Assembly: GCF_019947135.1 (NCBI RefSeq)
Contig: NZ_JAGSHT010000005.1
Location: 186,001 to 250,000 of the forward strand
Length of the DNA: 64,000 nucleotides
Direction of reading: 5' to 3'
DNA from: Occultella gossypii
GTDB lineage: Bacteria; Actinomycetota; Actinomycetes; Actinomycetales; Beutenbergiaceae
The position numbers and the translations under genes are program-made. Shown in pieces: positions 47,356-58,416 of this stretch. The first letter of the stretch is position 1, and every line of letters begins with the position of its first letter. The notes under the pieces are model-generated. The model searched no databases. It saw only the letters and a list, made by a program, of their open reading frames with translations, and was not told the DNA's origin.

Positions 47356-49314
47356 TCAGGCGGGGGTGAAGCCGAAGGCCTGGCCGTAGAAGGCCAGCTC
47401 CGCGGTGGCGGCGGCCTGGATATTCTCGGCGCCGCGGAAGCCGTGGCCCTCGCCGTCGAACATGACCAGTTCCACGTGCAGCCCCTTGTCCGCCACGGCC
47501 TTGGCCATCGACTCGGCCTGGTTCGGGGGGACCACCCGGTCGTCGGTGCCCTGGAGCAGGATCATCGGGGCGCTGAGCCGGTCCGTGTGGTGGATCGGGG
47601 AGCGGGCCAGGTACCGGTCCCGCTTCTGCGGGTAGGGCCCGATCAGCGAGTCGAGGTAGCGGCTCTCGAACTTGTGCGTGTCCCGAGCCAGCGCCTCGAG
47701 GTCGCCGATTCCGTACAGGCTCGCACCGGCCGTGAACGTGTCGGTGAACGTCAGGGCCGCCAGGGTCGTGAAGCCACCGGCGCTGCCACCCCGGATCGCC
47801 AGGCGGGCGCCGTCGACCCGCCCCGTGTCCGCGAGCCAACGGGCGCCGGCGGCGCAGTCCCGCACGTCCGCGAGGCCCCAGGCTCCGCGTAGGCGGTCCC
47901 GGTAGGCGCGCCCGTACCCGGTGCTGCCGCTGTAGTTCACGTCCAGGACGGCGAAGCCGCGGGTGGTCCAGAACTGCACGCTCGGCCGGAACCCGGGGGA
48001 GGTGGCCCCGGTGGGCCCGCCGTGGCTGAACACCAGCAACGGCGGCAGCTGCCCGGCCGGCCCGGCTGCGCTGCTGGACGTCGGCGGGTAGAAGAAGCCG
48101 TGGGCGATGCCTGCCTCGGAGCGCCATCGGACGGCCTCCGGCCGGGACACGTCGGCCGGGTCCAGGTGCAGCTGCGAGGAGGACCTCAGCACGTTGACCT
48201 GCCCGCCCGCGAGGTCGAGCTCGACGATCGCGCCCGGCTGCGTCGCGGACTCGCCGATGAAGACCACCCGGTCCCCGTGCGCTCGCACCGGGCCCCACGG
48301 TTCCCAGTCGCCGTCCCAGCGCTCCAGCTGACCGTTCGCGGTCAGCATCGCGCCGAGGAACCGGTGCCCGCCGCTGGACCAGGAGACCACCAGGTGCGCC
48401 TCGTCGAGGACGTCGTGGGTGCGCGGCCCGAAGCCCCACTGCGGCAGCGAGAAGTCCGCCTCGGCCGGGTGCAGGTGCCGGGTCCGGGCCTCACCCTCGA
48501 CGAACTCGGTGCGGTACAGGTTCCACCAGCCGGTGCGGTCGTCGACGTGGATCAGGTCTCCGGTCGGGGTCCACTGCGGCTCCGCCGCGCTCACGCCGGG
48601 ACCACCGGCGAGCGAGCGCTCGTGCAGGAGCCGGCCGCCGCCGTCGGCCACGGAGGCCACGTGCAGCGTGGTCGAGTCCCACGGCATGTTCGGGTGGTCC
48701 CAGGAGATCCAGGCCAGCAGCGCGCCGTCCGCGGACAGCCGCGGCGAGGTGACGAAGTCGGGGCCGTCCACCAGCACCGCGATTGCGGCCGGGTCGCCGA
48801 CGGCGCTGCCGTCGAGCGGCAAGGAGACGAGGGTGGTCCGCGGGTCGGTCCGCTGACCGCCGGGGGTGCCGTGGTCCTCGGCGACGGCGTAGACCACCCC
48901 GCGCTCCGCGTCGACCTCGAGGTCGGCGTACCGGCGCCCGTCCGCAGGCACCAGCGGGACCGGGCGGGAGAACGAACCGCCGGCGTCGCGGTCGACCCGG
49001 TACAGCAGGTCGTCCTCGCGGCGGGACAGCACCACACCGGTGGGTGTCACCGCGTAGGACGCCCCGCCGTACTCGTGGGCACGGGTGCGCACGTCGAACG
49101 TCGCATCGACGACGTCGGTGACGGCGCCGTCGGCCTCATGCCGTACGAGCGCCTGCCGCCCGCCCTCGCTCGGCCGTCCCTCGATCCAGTAGGTCGCGTC
49201 GCCGTCGAGGGCGACCTCGGCGAGCCGGACCGTCCCCGAGGTGAGCTCGGTGACTCCGAGGGGGGAGGGCCATGCGCCGAACGGCGCACGAGTGCGGGTG
49301 TCGGTCTCGGTCAT
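47356..49314 (-). CDS. S9-family prolyl oligopeptidase / acylaminoacyl-peptidase
   Basis: Cytosolic serine peptidase of 652 aa. The N-terminal two thirds form a beta-propeller of weak repeats. The C-terminal alpha/beta-hydrolase domain has FSHGGPTGATSPGF (oxyanion region), IRGGSAGGFTTLAAL with the nucleophile Ser, GTDDRVVPPNQAESM with the Asp and FDGEGHGFRGAENIQ with the His. There is no signal peptide. ATG 49314 is preferred; another in-frame ATG at 49332 is possible. Divergent from the serpin gene with 53 bases between starts, so the two may share regulation. Serpins rarely inhibit S9 enzymes. Confidence 0.92.
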   Translation of the reverse strand: MTETDTRTRAPFGAWPSPLGVTELTSGTVRLAEVALDGDATYWIEGRPSEGGRQALVRHEADGAVTDVVDATFDVRTRAHEYGGASYAVTPTGVVLSRREDDLLYRVDRDAGGSFSRPVPLVPADGRRYADLEVDAERGVVYAVAEDHGTPGGQRTDPRTTLVSLPLDGSAVGDPAAIAVLVDGPDFVTSPRLSADGALLAWISWDHPNMPWDSTTLHVASVADGGGRLLHERSLAGGPGVSAAEPQWTPTGDLIHVDDRTGWWNLYRTEFVEGEARTRHLHPAEADFSLPQWGFGPRTHDVLDEAHLVVSWSSGGHRFLGAMLTANGQLERWDGDWEPWGPVRAHGDRVVFIGESATQPGAIVELDLAGGQVNVLRSSSQLHLDPADVSRPEAVRWRSEAGIAHGFFYPPTSSSAAGPAGQLPPLLVFSHGGPTGATSPGFRPSVQFWTTRGFAVLDVNYSGSTGYGRAYRDRLRGAWGLADVRDCAAGARWLADTGRVDGARLAIRGGSAGGFTTLAALTFTDTFTAGASLYGIGDLEALARDTHKFESRYLDSLIGPYPQKRDRYLARSPIHHTDRLSAPMILLQGTDDRVVPPNQAESMAKAVADKGLHVELVMFDGEGHGFRGAENIQAAATAELAFYGQAFGFTPA

Positions 49315-49353
49315 GGGCCCATCTTTCACCATCGAGGCAAGGCGCACCCCCGG

Positions 49354-49367
49354 TAGGCTGCACGGCC
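49354..49367 (+). promoter_or_regulatory. Leaderless promoter of the serpin gene
   Basis: TAGGCT (49354-49359), 8 nt, ATG 49368. Confidence 0.5.
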
Positions 49368-50690
49368 ATGGGACGCGGGTCGATGAGGACGGGTGGGCGA
49401 GGGTCGATGGGGGCGCGGGCGAGCGTGGCGGGGCTGGGCATCATGCTGTTGGTCCTGGCCGGCTGCACCAGCCCGAACGGGACCACGCCGGGCCTGGACG
49501 TCCTGGAGTCGAGGGCACCACGGGCGGCCGTGGCCGTGACCGACGTGCCGGTCGCGGCCGCCGCCACCGTCGCTGCGGCCTCGGGGCTCGGCGCCCGGCT
49601 CATGGACGCGGCCCCGGACGAGAACCTGGTCGTGTCCCCGATCTCGGTCCTGGTGGCCTTCGGGATGCTGCGGGAGGGCGCCGCCACAACCACCGCGGCC
49701 GAGCTGGACGCCGTGCTGGGCTTCCCGGCCGAGCAGCGCGGGGAGGCGATGAACGCACTGCTGCGTCAGCTCGAGCTCCACGACGGCGACCCGGGCGAGG
49801 TACCCGCCGGCGAGGTCCCGGACGTGCCGGTGCTGCGCGTGGCCGACCAGGTCTTCCTGCAGGAGGGGTTCGCCGTGCAGCAGCCGTTCCTGGACGCCCT
49901 CGCCACCCACTACGGCGCGAACGCCGTCCAGGTGGACTTCACCGCGACCGGCCGCGCCGGCGGGCGCGCGGTCGTCGACGACTGGGTGGCCGAACACACC
50001 GGAGGGCAGATCGAGGCGGCGCCGGTGCCGTTCGACCGGAGCACCAGGCTCGCCCTGCTCAACACGGTCTACCTGGCCGCTGCCTGGCAGGAGCCGTTCG
50101 GCGACGGGACGTCGCTTGGGCAGTTCCACCGGCCCGACGGCACGATGGCCACGGCGCGGTTCCTCGAGGAGACCCGGGACCTGGCGTACTTCGTCGGTGC
50201 GGACGGTGCCGCGGCCGTACGGATCCCGTACACCGCGGACTTCGCGATGGATGTGGTGCTCGCTCCCGAGGGTCGCTGGGCACCGGCCGGATGGCCCGCG
50301 GTCGCGGCCGGCCTGGATGCCGCGGCGGGCGCGCCGGTGCCGGTGGAACTCACGCTGCCCACCTGGGAGCACACCACCAGCCTCGACCTGCGATCGATGT
50401 TGCGCGAGGCAGGCCTGTCCGAGACCCTCGGCGTGGCCCCCGACCTGAGCGGCATCGCGCCGGGGCTGTATGTCTCCGCGGCCGCACATGAGGCAACGAT
50501 CACCGTGGATTCCGCGGGCACGGTGGCTGCGGCCGTCACCTCGGTCGCCGTCGGCGAGGCGAGCGCCGAGGTCACGCCGGACGCGGTCGTGTTCCGTGCG
50601 GACCGGCCGTTCGCCTACCGGATCGTGCACCTGCCCACCGCCGTGCCGGTGTTCATGGGCCAGGTGGTGGACCCGGGCGAGGGGGAGTGA
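49368..50690 (+). CDS. Lipoprotein serpin (serine protease inhibitor family)
   Basis: A 440-residue secreted protein: basic N-terminus, hydrophobic stretch and lipobox LVLAGC at about 29-34, so it should be lipid-anchored outside the membrane. The serpin fold is shown by NLVVSPISVLVAFGMLREGA, VADQVFLQEGFAVQQPFLDAL, LALLNTVYLAAAWQEPF and the C-terminal RPFAYRIVHLPTAVPVFMGQV. The reactive loop hinge (AGTVAAAV) keeps Gly at P15, Thr at P14 and Ala at P12-P10, as in inhibitory members. Counting 13 residues from P14 puts Ala-Ser at the scissile bond, an elastase-like site; the loop is longer than usual on the far side, so this is tentative. Serpins are patchy in bacteria. Confidence 0.92.
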   Translation: MGRGSMRTGGRGSMGARASVAGLGIMLLVLAGCTSPNGTTPGLDVLESRAPRAAVAVTDVPVAAAATVAAASGLGARLMDAAPDENLVVSPISVLVAFGMLREGAATTTAAELDAVLGFPAEQRGEAMNALLRQLELHDGDPGEVPAGEVPDVPVLRVADQVFLQEGFAVQQPFLDALATHYGANAVQVDFTATGRAGGRAVVDDWVAEHTGGQIEAAPVPFDRSTRLALLNTVYLAAAWQEPFGDGTSLGQFHRPDGTMATARFLEETRDLAYFVGADGAAAVRIPYTADFAMDVVLAPEGRWAPAGWPAVAAGLDAAAGAPVPVELTLPTWEHTTSLDLRSMLREAGLSETLGVAPDLSGIAPGLYVSAAAHEATITVDSAGTVAAAVTSVAVGEASAEVTPDAVVFRADRPFAYRIVHLPTAVPVFMGQVVDPGEGE

Positions 50691-50726
50691 CGCTCGGCGG
50701 TGACACCGGCTCCCGCAGGTGGTGAC

Positions 50727-53920
<3,194 letters not shown>

Positions 53921-53924
<4 letters not shown>

Positions 53925-54814
53925 CCCTTGATGGCGCCGTCCTGGGTGGACGTGATGCGGCGCTGGAACACGATGAACAGCACCGCCACCGGGATCGACA
54001 TGATGACCGCGGCGGCCAGCTTCAGCGGGTACTGGGTGCCCTGACTGAGGGCCCCGGCGGTCAGCTGGGCGACGCCCTTCGTGAGCGTCTGCAGCTCGGG
54101 CCGGTCCGAGGCCACGATGAAGTGCGACAGCTCGTTCCAGGAGCCCTGGAAGCTCAGCACGACGATCGTGATCAGGGCCGGACGGGCCATCGGGAGCACC
54201 ACGGACCAGAACACCCGGAACGGGCCGGCGCCGTCGATCCGGGCGGCCTCCTCGACCCCGAGGGGCACGGACATGAAGAAGTTCCGCATGATGAAGATAC
54301 CGGCCGCGTCCGCCAGCAGCGGCAGGATCAGGGCCGCGAAACTGTTGTAGATGCCGAGGGAGTTGATGACCAGGAAGCGTGGGATCAGCAGCACCACGCC
54401 CGGTACGGCCATGATCGCGACGAGGGCTGCGAACACGAGGCTGCGGCCCGGGAACCGCAGGCGGGCGAGCGCGTAGCCGGCCATCGAGTCGAACAGCACC
54501 CGGCCGGTCGTCACGGCGAGGGTGACGATCACCGAGTTACGGACCCAGAGCGGGAAGTCGGAGTTGCGCAGGAGTTCGGTGTACGCGGCCGTGGACGGGG
54601 TGGCCGGGATCAGGGACAGCGGGTCCGTGGCGGCCTCGGCATCGGACTTCAGCGACGTCGCCAGGCTGATCGCGAACGGGTACAGATAGGCGACCGCGAG
54701 GATCACGAGCACGGTCAGCGCCACCGCGGTGCCGGACCGGGACCGGCGCAGCCAGGCGGGACCGCGGTCGCGGCGCACGGCGGACCGGCGGGCCGTGGCG
54801 ACGGCTCCGGTCAT
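53921..54814 (-). CDS. Carbohydrate ABC transporter permease, MalG/CUT1 type
   Basis: A 297-residue inner-membrane permease with six helices (first AVALTVLVILAVAYLYPFAISL). The cytoplasmic EAA loop EEAARIDGAGPFRVFWSVVLPMARPA docks the ATPase, and the C-terminal QRRITSTQDGAIKG is typical of CUT1 proteins. ATG 54814 overlaps the MalF-like stop by 4 bases. It is the last gene of a lacI-SBP-malF-malG transcript. No ATPase gene accompanies it; actinomycetes often use one shared MsiK-type ATPase. Confidence 0.93.
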
Positions 54815-55851
54815 CGCGGGTCCTCCCGCTCGCCCAGCAGCCGGCGGCCCACGAGGGTGCACGCCACGATGATCGCGAACAGCAGGAACGCGATGGCGGC
54901 GCCACGACCCCACTCCTGCTGCTCGAACGAGACCTGGTAGGACAGGTACGCCGGGGTCAGGGTGGTCTTGCCGGGCGTGCCACCGGTGCCGGTGTACACC
55001 TGATCGAACATCTGCCAGGTCCCGATCAGGCCGAGCGTGATCACTGTGAACAGCGTGGGGCGCAGCATCGGCACGGTGATCCGGCGCAGCCGCTGCCAGG
55101 GCGTGGCGCCGTCGACGACCGCAGCCTCCTCGACCTCGCCGGGCAGGTGCTGCAGGGCCGCCAGGAACAGCAGCATGAACGTCCCGGACGTGGTGAACAC
55201 GGCGAGGACGATGAACACGCACATCGCCACGCTCGGACCCGAGATCCAGTTCCACCAGGACAGCCCGAGCAGCAGCGGGCCACTCTCGTACGGCGCCCGG
55301 ACCCCGATCGCACCGAGGAACAGGTGCACCACACCGCGGGGGTCGGCGAACCAGTTCGGTCCCTCGACGCCGAGGACGGCGAGCAGCCGGTTCGTCGCGC
55401 CGGTGGCGGAGAACAGGAACAGGAACACCACGGTGATGGCCACCGACGACGTCACCGACGGGAAGTAGAACGCGCTCCTGAAGAAGCCCCGCCCGGCGTC
55501 CACCCGCCGGTGCACGAGGACGGCCAGTGTCAGCGCGAGGATCGTCTGTAGCGGGACCACGGCGAGGACGTAGTACACGTTGTTGCGCATCGCCCGGCCG
55601 AAGTCCTTCGTGGCGAGTCCGTCCCCGCCGAGCAGCTCGGTGTAGTTGGTGGCGCCGACGAACTGCGCGGACCCGGTCATCGGGTTCCCGATGCCGCGCC
55701 AGTCGGAGATGCTGACCCAGAACGCCATCGCGATCGGGACCACGAGGAACAGGCCGAGGATCACGACAGCGGGTGTGAGGAACACCCAGCCCGCCACGCC
55801 CTGCCGGGTCACCGACCGCCTACCGGTCCGCTGGGCCACCCGACGCCTCAC
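54811..55851 (-). CDS. Carbohydrate ABC transporter permease, MalF/CUT1 type
   Basis: A 346-residue permease with six helices (WVFLTPAVVILGLFLVVPIAMAFW is the first). The EAA loop reads EEAAVVDGATPWQRLRRITVPMLRP. GTG 55851 is chosen because it overlaps the binding-protein stop by 4 bases (GTGA). Later GTGs at 55839 and 55812 would leave a gap but would also keep the first helix. An 80-residue periplasmic loop between helices carries TGATNRLLAVLGVEGPNWF. It pairs with the MalG-like permease. Confidence 0.92.
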   Translation of the reverse strand: MRRRVAQRTGRRSVTRQGVAGWVFLTPAVVILGLFLVVPIAMAFWVSISDWRGIGNPMTGSAQFVGATNYTELLGGDGLATKDFGRAMRNNVYYVLAVVPLQTILALTLAVLVHRRVDAGRGFFRSAFYFPSVTSSVAITVVFLFLFSATGATNRLLAVLGVEGPNWFADPRGVVHLFLGAIGVRAPYESGPLLLGLSWWNWISGPSVAMCVFIVLAVFTTSGTFMLLFLAALQHLPGEVEEAAVVDGATPWQRLRRITVPMLRPTLFTVITLGLIGTWQMFDQVYTGTGGTPGKTTLTPAYLSYQVSFEQQEWGRGAAIAFLLFAIIVACTLVGRRLLGEREDPR

Positions 55852-57131
55852 CCGCCGAGCACGGCTTGCAGGTCCACCTGGACCGACGCGAGGATGGCCG
55901 CCGGATCGGCGTCCGGCAGGCCCTCGAGCTGGGCGTTGAAGTCGGCGAGCACCGCCGAGGCGCCCGGCGCGGACGGGAAGCCATGCGCGTAGTCGGCGCC
56001 GGCCAGGAACGCGGCCTGGTCCGGGTGCGCGGCGGCCCACTGTTCCCCGGCGGTGGACACCGACGGCATCACCCCGTACGCGTCCGCGAAGGCGAGCTGC
56101 TGGTCCGGGGAGACCAAGGTGGTGACCAGGTCGACGGCGGCCTCGGTGTCCGTGCCGGCCGCGACGCCCCAACAGTTCGTGAACTGCAGCGTGCCCGGGC
56201 CTCCCGGTCCCTGCGGTAGTTCGACCACCCGGTAGCGCACGTCCGGGAAGTCGGCGGTCATGGCCCCGACGACCCAGTTGCCCTCGATCACCATCGCGGC
56301 GTTGCCGCTGCCGAGGGCCTCGCCGCCCCAGCCGGTGTTCAGGCTGGATGGAAAGGCCGCCACCCCGGCGGCGAGCAGGTCGCGGACGTAGGTCAGGGCT
56401 TCGAGGTTCTCCGCGGAGTCGACGGTGGCTGCCGCGTTGTCCCTGGAGGTGAGCGTGCCGCCGGCCGCGGCCATGAACGCTCCGATGCGTTGCCATTCCG
56501 GTGCGAAACTCAGCCCGACGTGGTCATCGGTCGTCAGGGTCGTGGCCACCTTCCGCAGTTCCGCCCAGGTGGTCGGCAGATCGGCGTCCGTGAGGCCGGC
56601 CGCGTCCCAGTAGTCGGTGTTGATGACCAGGGCGAGCGTGGAGAAGTCCTTCGGGGCGCAGTAGGTGGTGCCCCCATACGTGAACGAGCGGAGCAGGCTG
56701 CTGTAGAACTCATCGGCCTGGGGGACCTGGTCCAGGTACGGGTGGAGCGAGCCGTTGTCGGCATACCCGGCGAACTGGTCGGAACTGAGGTAGAAGACGT
56801 CCGGAGGTTCGGCGGCCGCGAAGCCCTGGCTCAGCTGCTGGGTCAGGTCGGCCGCGACCAGGACCTCCGCCGGTGTGCCGGACTCGTCGGACCAGGCCGC
56901 GACGGCCGCCTCCACGGACTCCGTCTCGGCGGCCCCGCTGGAACCGATCAGCACGGTCACGGTGCCGTCGTCGACGCCGTCGTCCCCACCGCTCGGGGTC
57001 TCCTCGGTGAACCCCGTGCCGCCCGAGCAGGCCGCCAGGCCGAGGGTGATCGCGGCGGCGGCACCCGCGGCTCCAGCCCTTCGCCGACGGGACCGAGCGG
57101 CACGCCGGACCGGGGTCGTGTGCTGGTTCAT
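55848..57131 (-). CDS. Sugar ABC transporter substrate-binding lipoprotein
   Basis: A 427-residue extracellular binding protein. Lipobox LAACSGG after an Arg-rich start and hydrophobic core (GAAGAAAAITLGLAAC) gives a lipid-anchored mature protein. FKDFSTLALVINTDYW-like CUT1 features are seen (APKDFSTLALVINTDYWDAAGL, TTWAELRKVATTL, GNAAMVIEGNWVVGAM, and FTNCWGVAAGT). The sugar cannot be read from sequence. The debranching-type enzyme controlled by the same LacI protein suggests an alpha-glucan or maltodextrin. ATG 57131 has GGGGAG 6 bases upstream. Confidence 0.92.
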   Translation of the reverse strand: MNQHTTPVRRAARSRRRRAGAAGAAAAITLGLAACSGGTGFTEETPSGGDDGVDDGTVTVLIGSSGAAETESVEAAVAAWSDESGTPAEVLVAADLTQQLSQGFAAAEPPDVFYLSSDQFAGYADNGSLHPYLDQVPQADEFYSSLLRSFTYGGTTYCAPKDFSTLALVINTDYWDAAGLTDADLPTTWAELRKVATTLTTDDHVGLSFAPEWQRIGAFMAAAGGTLTSRDNAAATVDSAENLEALTYVRDLLAAGVAAFPSSLNTGWGGEALGSGNAAMVIEGNWVVGAMTADFPDVRYRVVELPQGPGGPGTLQFTNCWGVAAGTDTEAAVDLVTTLVSPDQQLAFADAYGVMPSVSTAGEQWAAAHPDQAAFLAGADYAHGFPSAPGASAVLADFNAQLEGLPDADPAAILASVQVDLQAVLGG

Positions 57132-57234
57132 GAGCAGCTCCCCGGTCGGTGACGGACGCCAGGCCTTCATCCAACCGCGCCCGGCGTCACTTGGCACGGC
57201 TTTGGTGGCCTCGGCAGCTCCCGCTCACCAGCAC
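57132..57234. other. 103-bp gap between lacI-type gene and binding-protein gene
   Basis: It holds the ribosome-binding site of the binding-protein gene and one ATCCAA half-site (57169-57174) resembling the half-sites at the divergent operator. No clear -10 box is seen, so the transporter genes may be read from the lacI promoter. Confidence 0.4.
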
Positions 57235-58278
57235 TCAGGACCCGACCGTGCCGGACAACGGGTCGGGCCGGATGCTCGTGCGCCGAACGATCAGCTCGGG
57301 AGGGAGCAGTTCGTTGCGAGCAGCAGTGCCACCTGGCTCAACGCCGATCTGACGCAGCACCAGGGCGAGGGCGCGACGCGCGGCCTCGGCGATCGGCTGG
57401 GCGAGCGTGGTCATCCCGGCCACGTAGGAGACAGCGGAGTCGTCGAATCCGGTCACCGCCACCCGGCGCCCCTGCGACTCGGCGGCCTGCATGACCCCCA
57501 GTCCGACCGTGTCGCTGACGCACACCACCGCACTCGGGCCCACCCGCCGCAGGAGTCTCGCGGCGGCCACCTCGGCGTGCTCGGTGGCGTTGTCCGTCGT
57601 CTCCTGCCACCGCTCGTCGGCGTTCAGACCGAGCTCGGCCATCGTCGACGACCACCCTGAGCGGCGGTCGTCACCGACGCCGGAGCCGTGGGGCCAGCCG
57701 AGGTAGGCGATCCGGGTGTGCCCCAGTTCGTGCAGATGCCGGGTGGCAGCGGCCGTACCGGCGGCTCCGTCCACGTCCACCCACGGGTGCGTCCCGTGCT
57801 CGGCGTCCCACGGGCGACCGAAGGTCACGAACGGGACGTCACGCTCGGTGAGCCAGGTGGTGCGGGGGTCGTCGTGATGGGTGTTCGTCAGCACGAAGCC
57901 GTCGAGGTCCGCGCCGGAGAGCAGCTCGTCGAACTGGACGATCTCCTCGTCGTCGTTCGAGGCCGCGAAGAGCATGATCCGGTAGCCACGTTCCTGGGCG
58001 GCCTGGGCCAGCCCGTGCACGAACCGGTCCCCGATGGTGCCGTACACGCTGTAGGTGACCGGCCCGAGGGCATAGCCGAGGATCTGGGAGCGCCGGGTCC
58101 GGAGCTGCCGTGCTGCCCGCGAGGGCTGATAGCCGAGTTCAGCGATCGAGTCGAGCACTCGGGCGAGGGTCTCCGGCTTGACGACGTCCGGGGCATTGAT
58201 CGCGTTCGAGACCGTCTGACGGGACACCTTGGCGTGCGCGGCCACCGATTCCAGGGTGACTCGTTGCCGGGATCGCAT
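57235..58278 (-). CDS. LacI-family transcriptional regulator
   Basis: A 347-residue repressor. The N-terminal helix-turn-helix is VTLESVAAHAKVSRQTVSNAINAP, with hinge helix PSRAARQLRTRRS; the rest is a periplasmic-binding-protein-like sugar domain (GYALGPVTYSVYGTIG, GFVLTNTHHDDPRTTWL, GFDDSAVSYVAGMTTLAQPI). ATG 58278 has GGGAGG 6 bases upstream; a TTG at 58308 is also in frame but lacks a site. It leads the transporter genes and is divergent from the debranching-type gene. The operator cluster between them predicts control of both sides and of itself, relieved by an unknown sugar. Confidence 0.94.
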   Translation of the reverse strand: MRSRQRVTLESVAAHAKVSRQTVSNAINAPDVVKPETLARVLDSIAELGYQPSRAARQLRTRRSQILGYALGPVTYSVYGTIGDRFVHGLAQAAQERGYRIMLFAASNDDEEIVQFDELLSGADLDGFVLTNTHHDDPRTTWLTERDVPFVTFGRPWDAEHGTHPWVDVDGAAGTAAATRHLHELGHTRIAYLGWPHGSGVGDDRRSGWSSTMAELGLNADERWQETTDNATEHAEVAAARLLRRVGPSAVVCVSDTVGLGVMQAAESQGRRVAVTGFDDSAVSYVAGMTTLAQPIAEAARRALALVLRQIGVEPGGTAARNELLPPELIVRRTSIRPDPLSGTVGS

Positions 58279-58301
58279 TTGCCGCCTCCCCGCAGAATCG
58301 T

Positions 58302-58352
58302 GATCCAATCCGGGTCAATAATGGAGCAAAACCGTTCCAATCATATTGGATC
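58302..58352. promoter_or_regulatory. Operator cluster of the LacI-type regulator
   Basis: TCCAAT-CAT-ATTGGA (58336-58350) is a perfect 15-bp palindrome. A third copy of the half-site, in GATCCAAT (58302-58309), mirrors ATTGGATC (58345-58352). The palindrome covers both the -35 of the rightward promoter and the -10 of the leftward one. Confidence 0.65.
58340..58345 (-). promoter_or_regulatory. -10 box of the lacI-type gene
   Basis: Minus-strand TATGAT (58345-58340), inside the operator palindrome; leader of about 55 bases with GGGAGG before the ATG. No good -35. Confidence 0.45.
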
Positions 58353-58374
58353 GTTCAAACATTTGCCCTAGAGT
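58346..58374 (+). promoter_or_regulatory. Promoter of the debranching-type gene
   Basis: TTGGAT (58346-58351) and TAGAGT (58369-58374) are separated by 17 bases, one of the few full -35/-10 pairs in the window. The -35 lies within the operator. Confidence 0.65.
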
Positions 58375-58416
58375 GGTCCGGAACCGGGGTGGCTGTCAAG
58401 CATGGAAGGCGAGGTC

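Noticed and set aside
54811-57131. Loss of the ABC ATPase gene as a sign of a decayed transporter
   Set aside because: All three genes are intact and coupled; CUT1 systems in actinomycetes commonly lack a dedicated ATPase.
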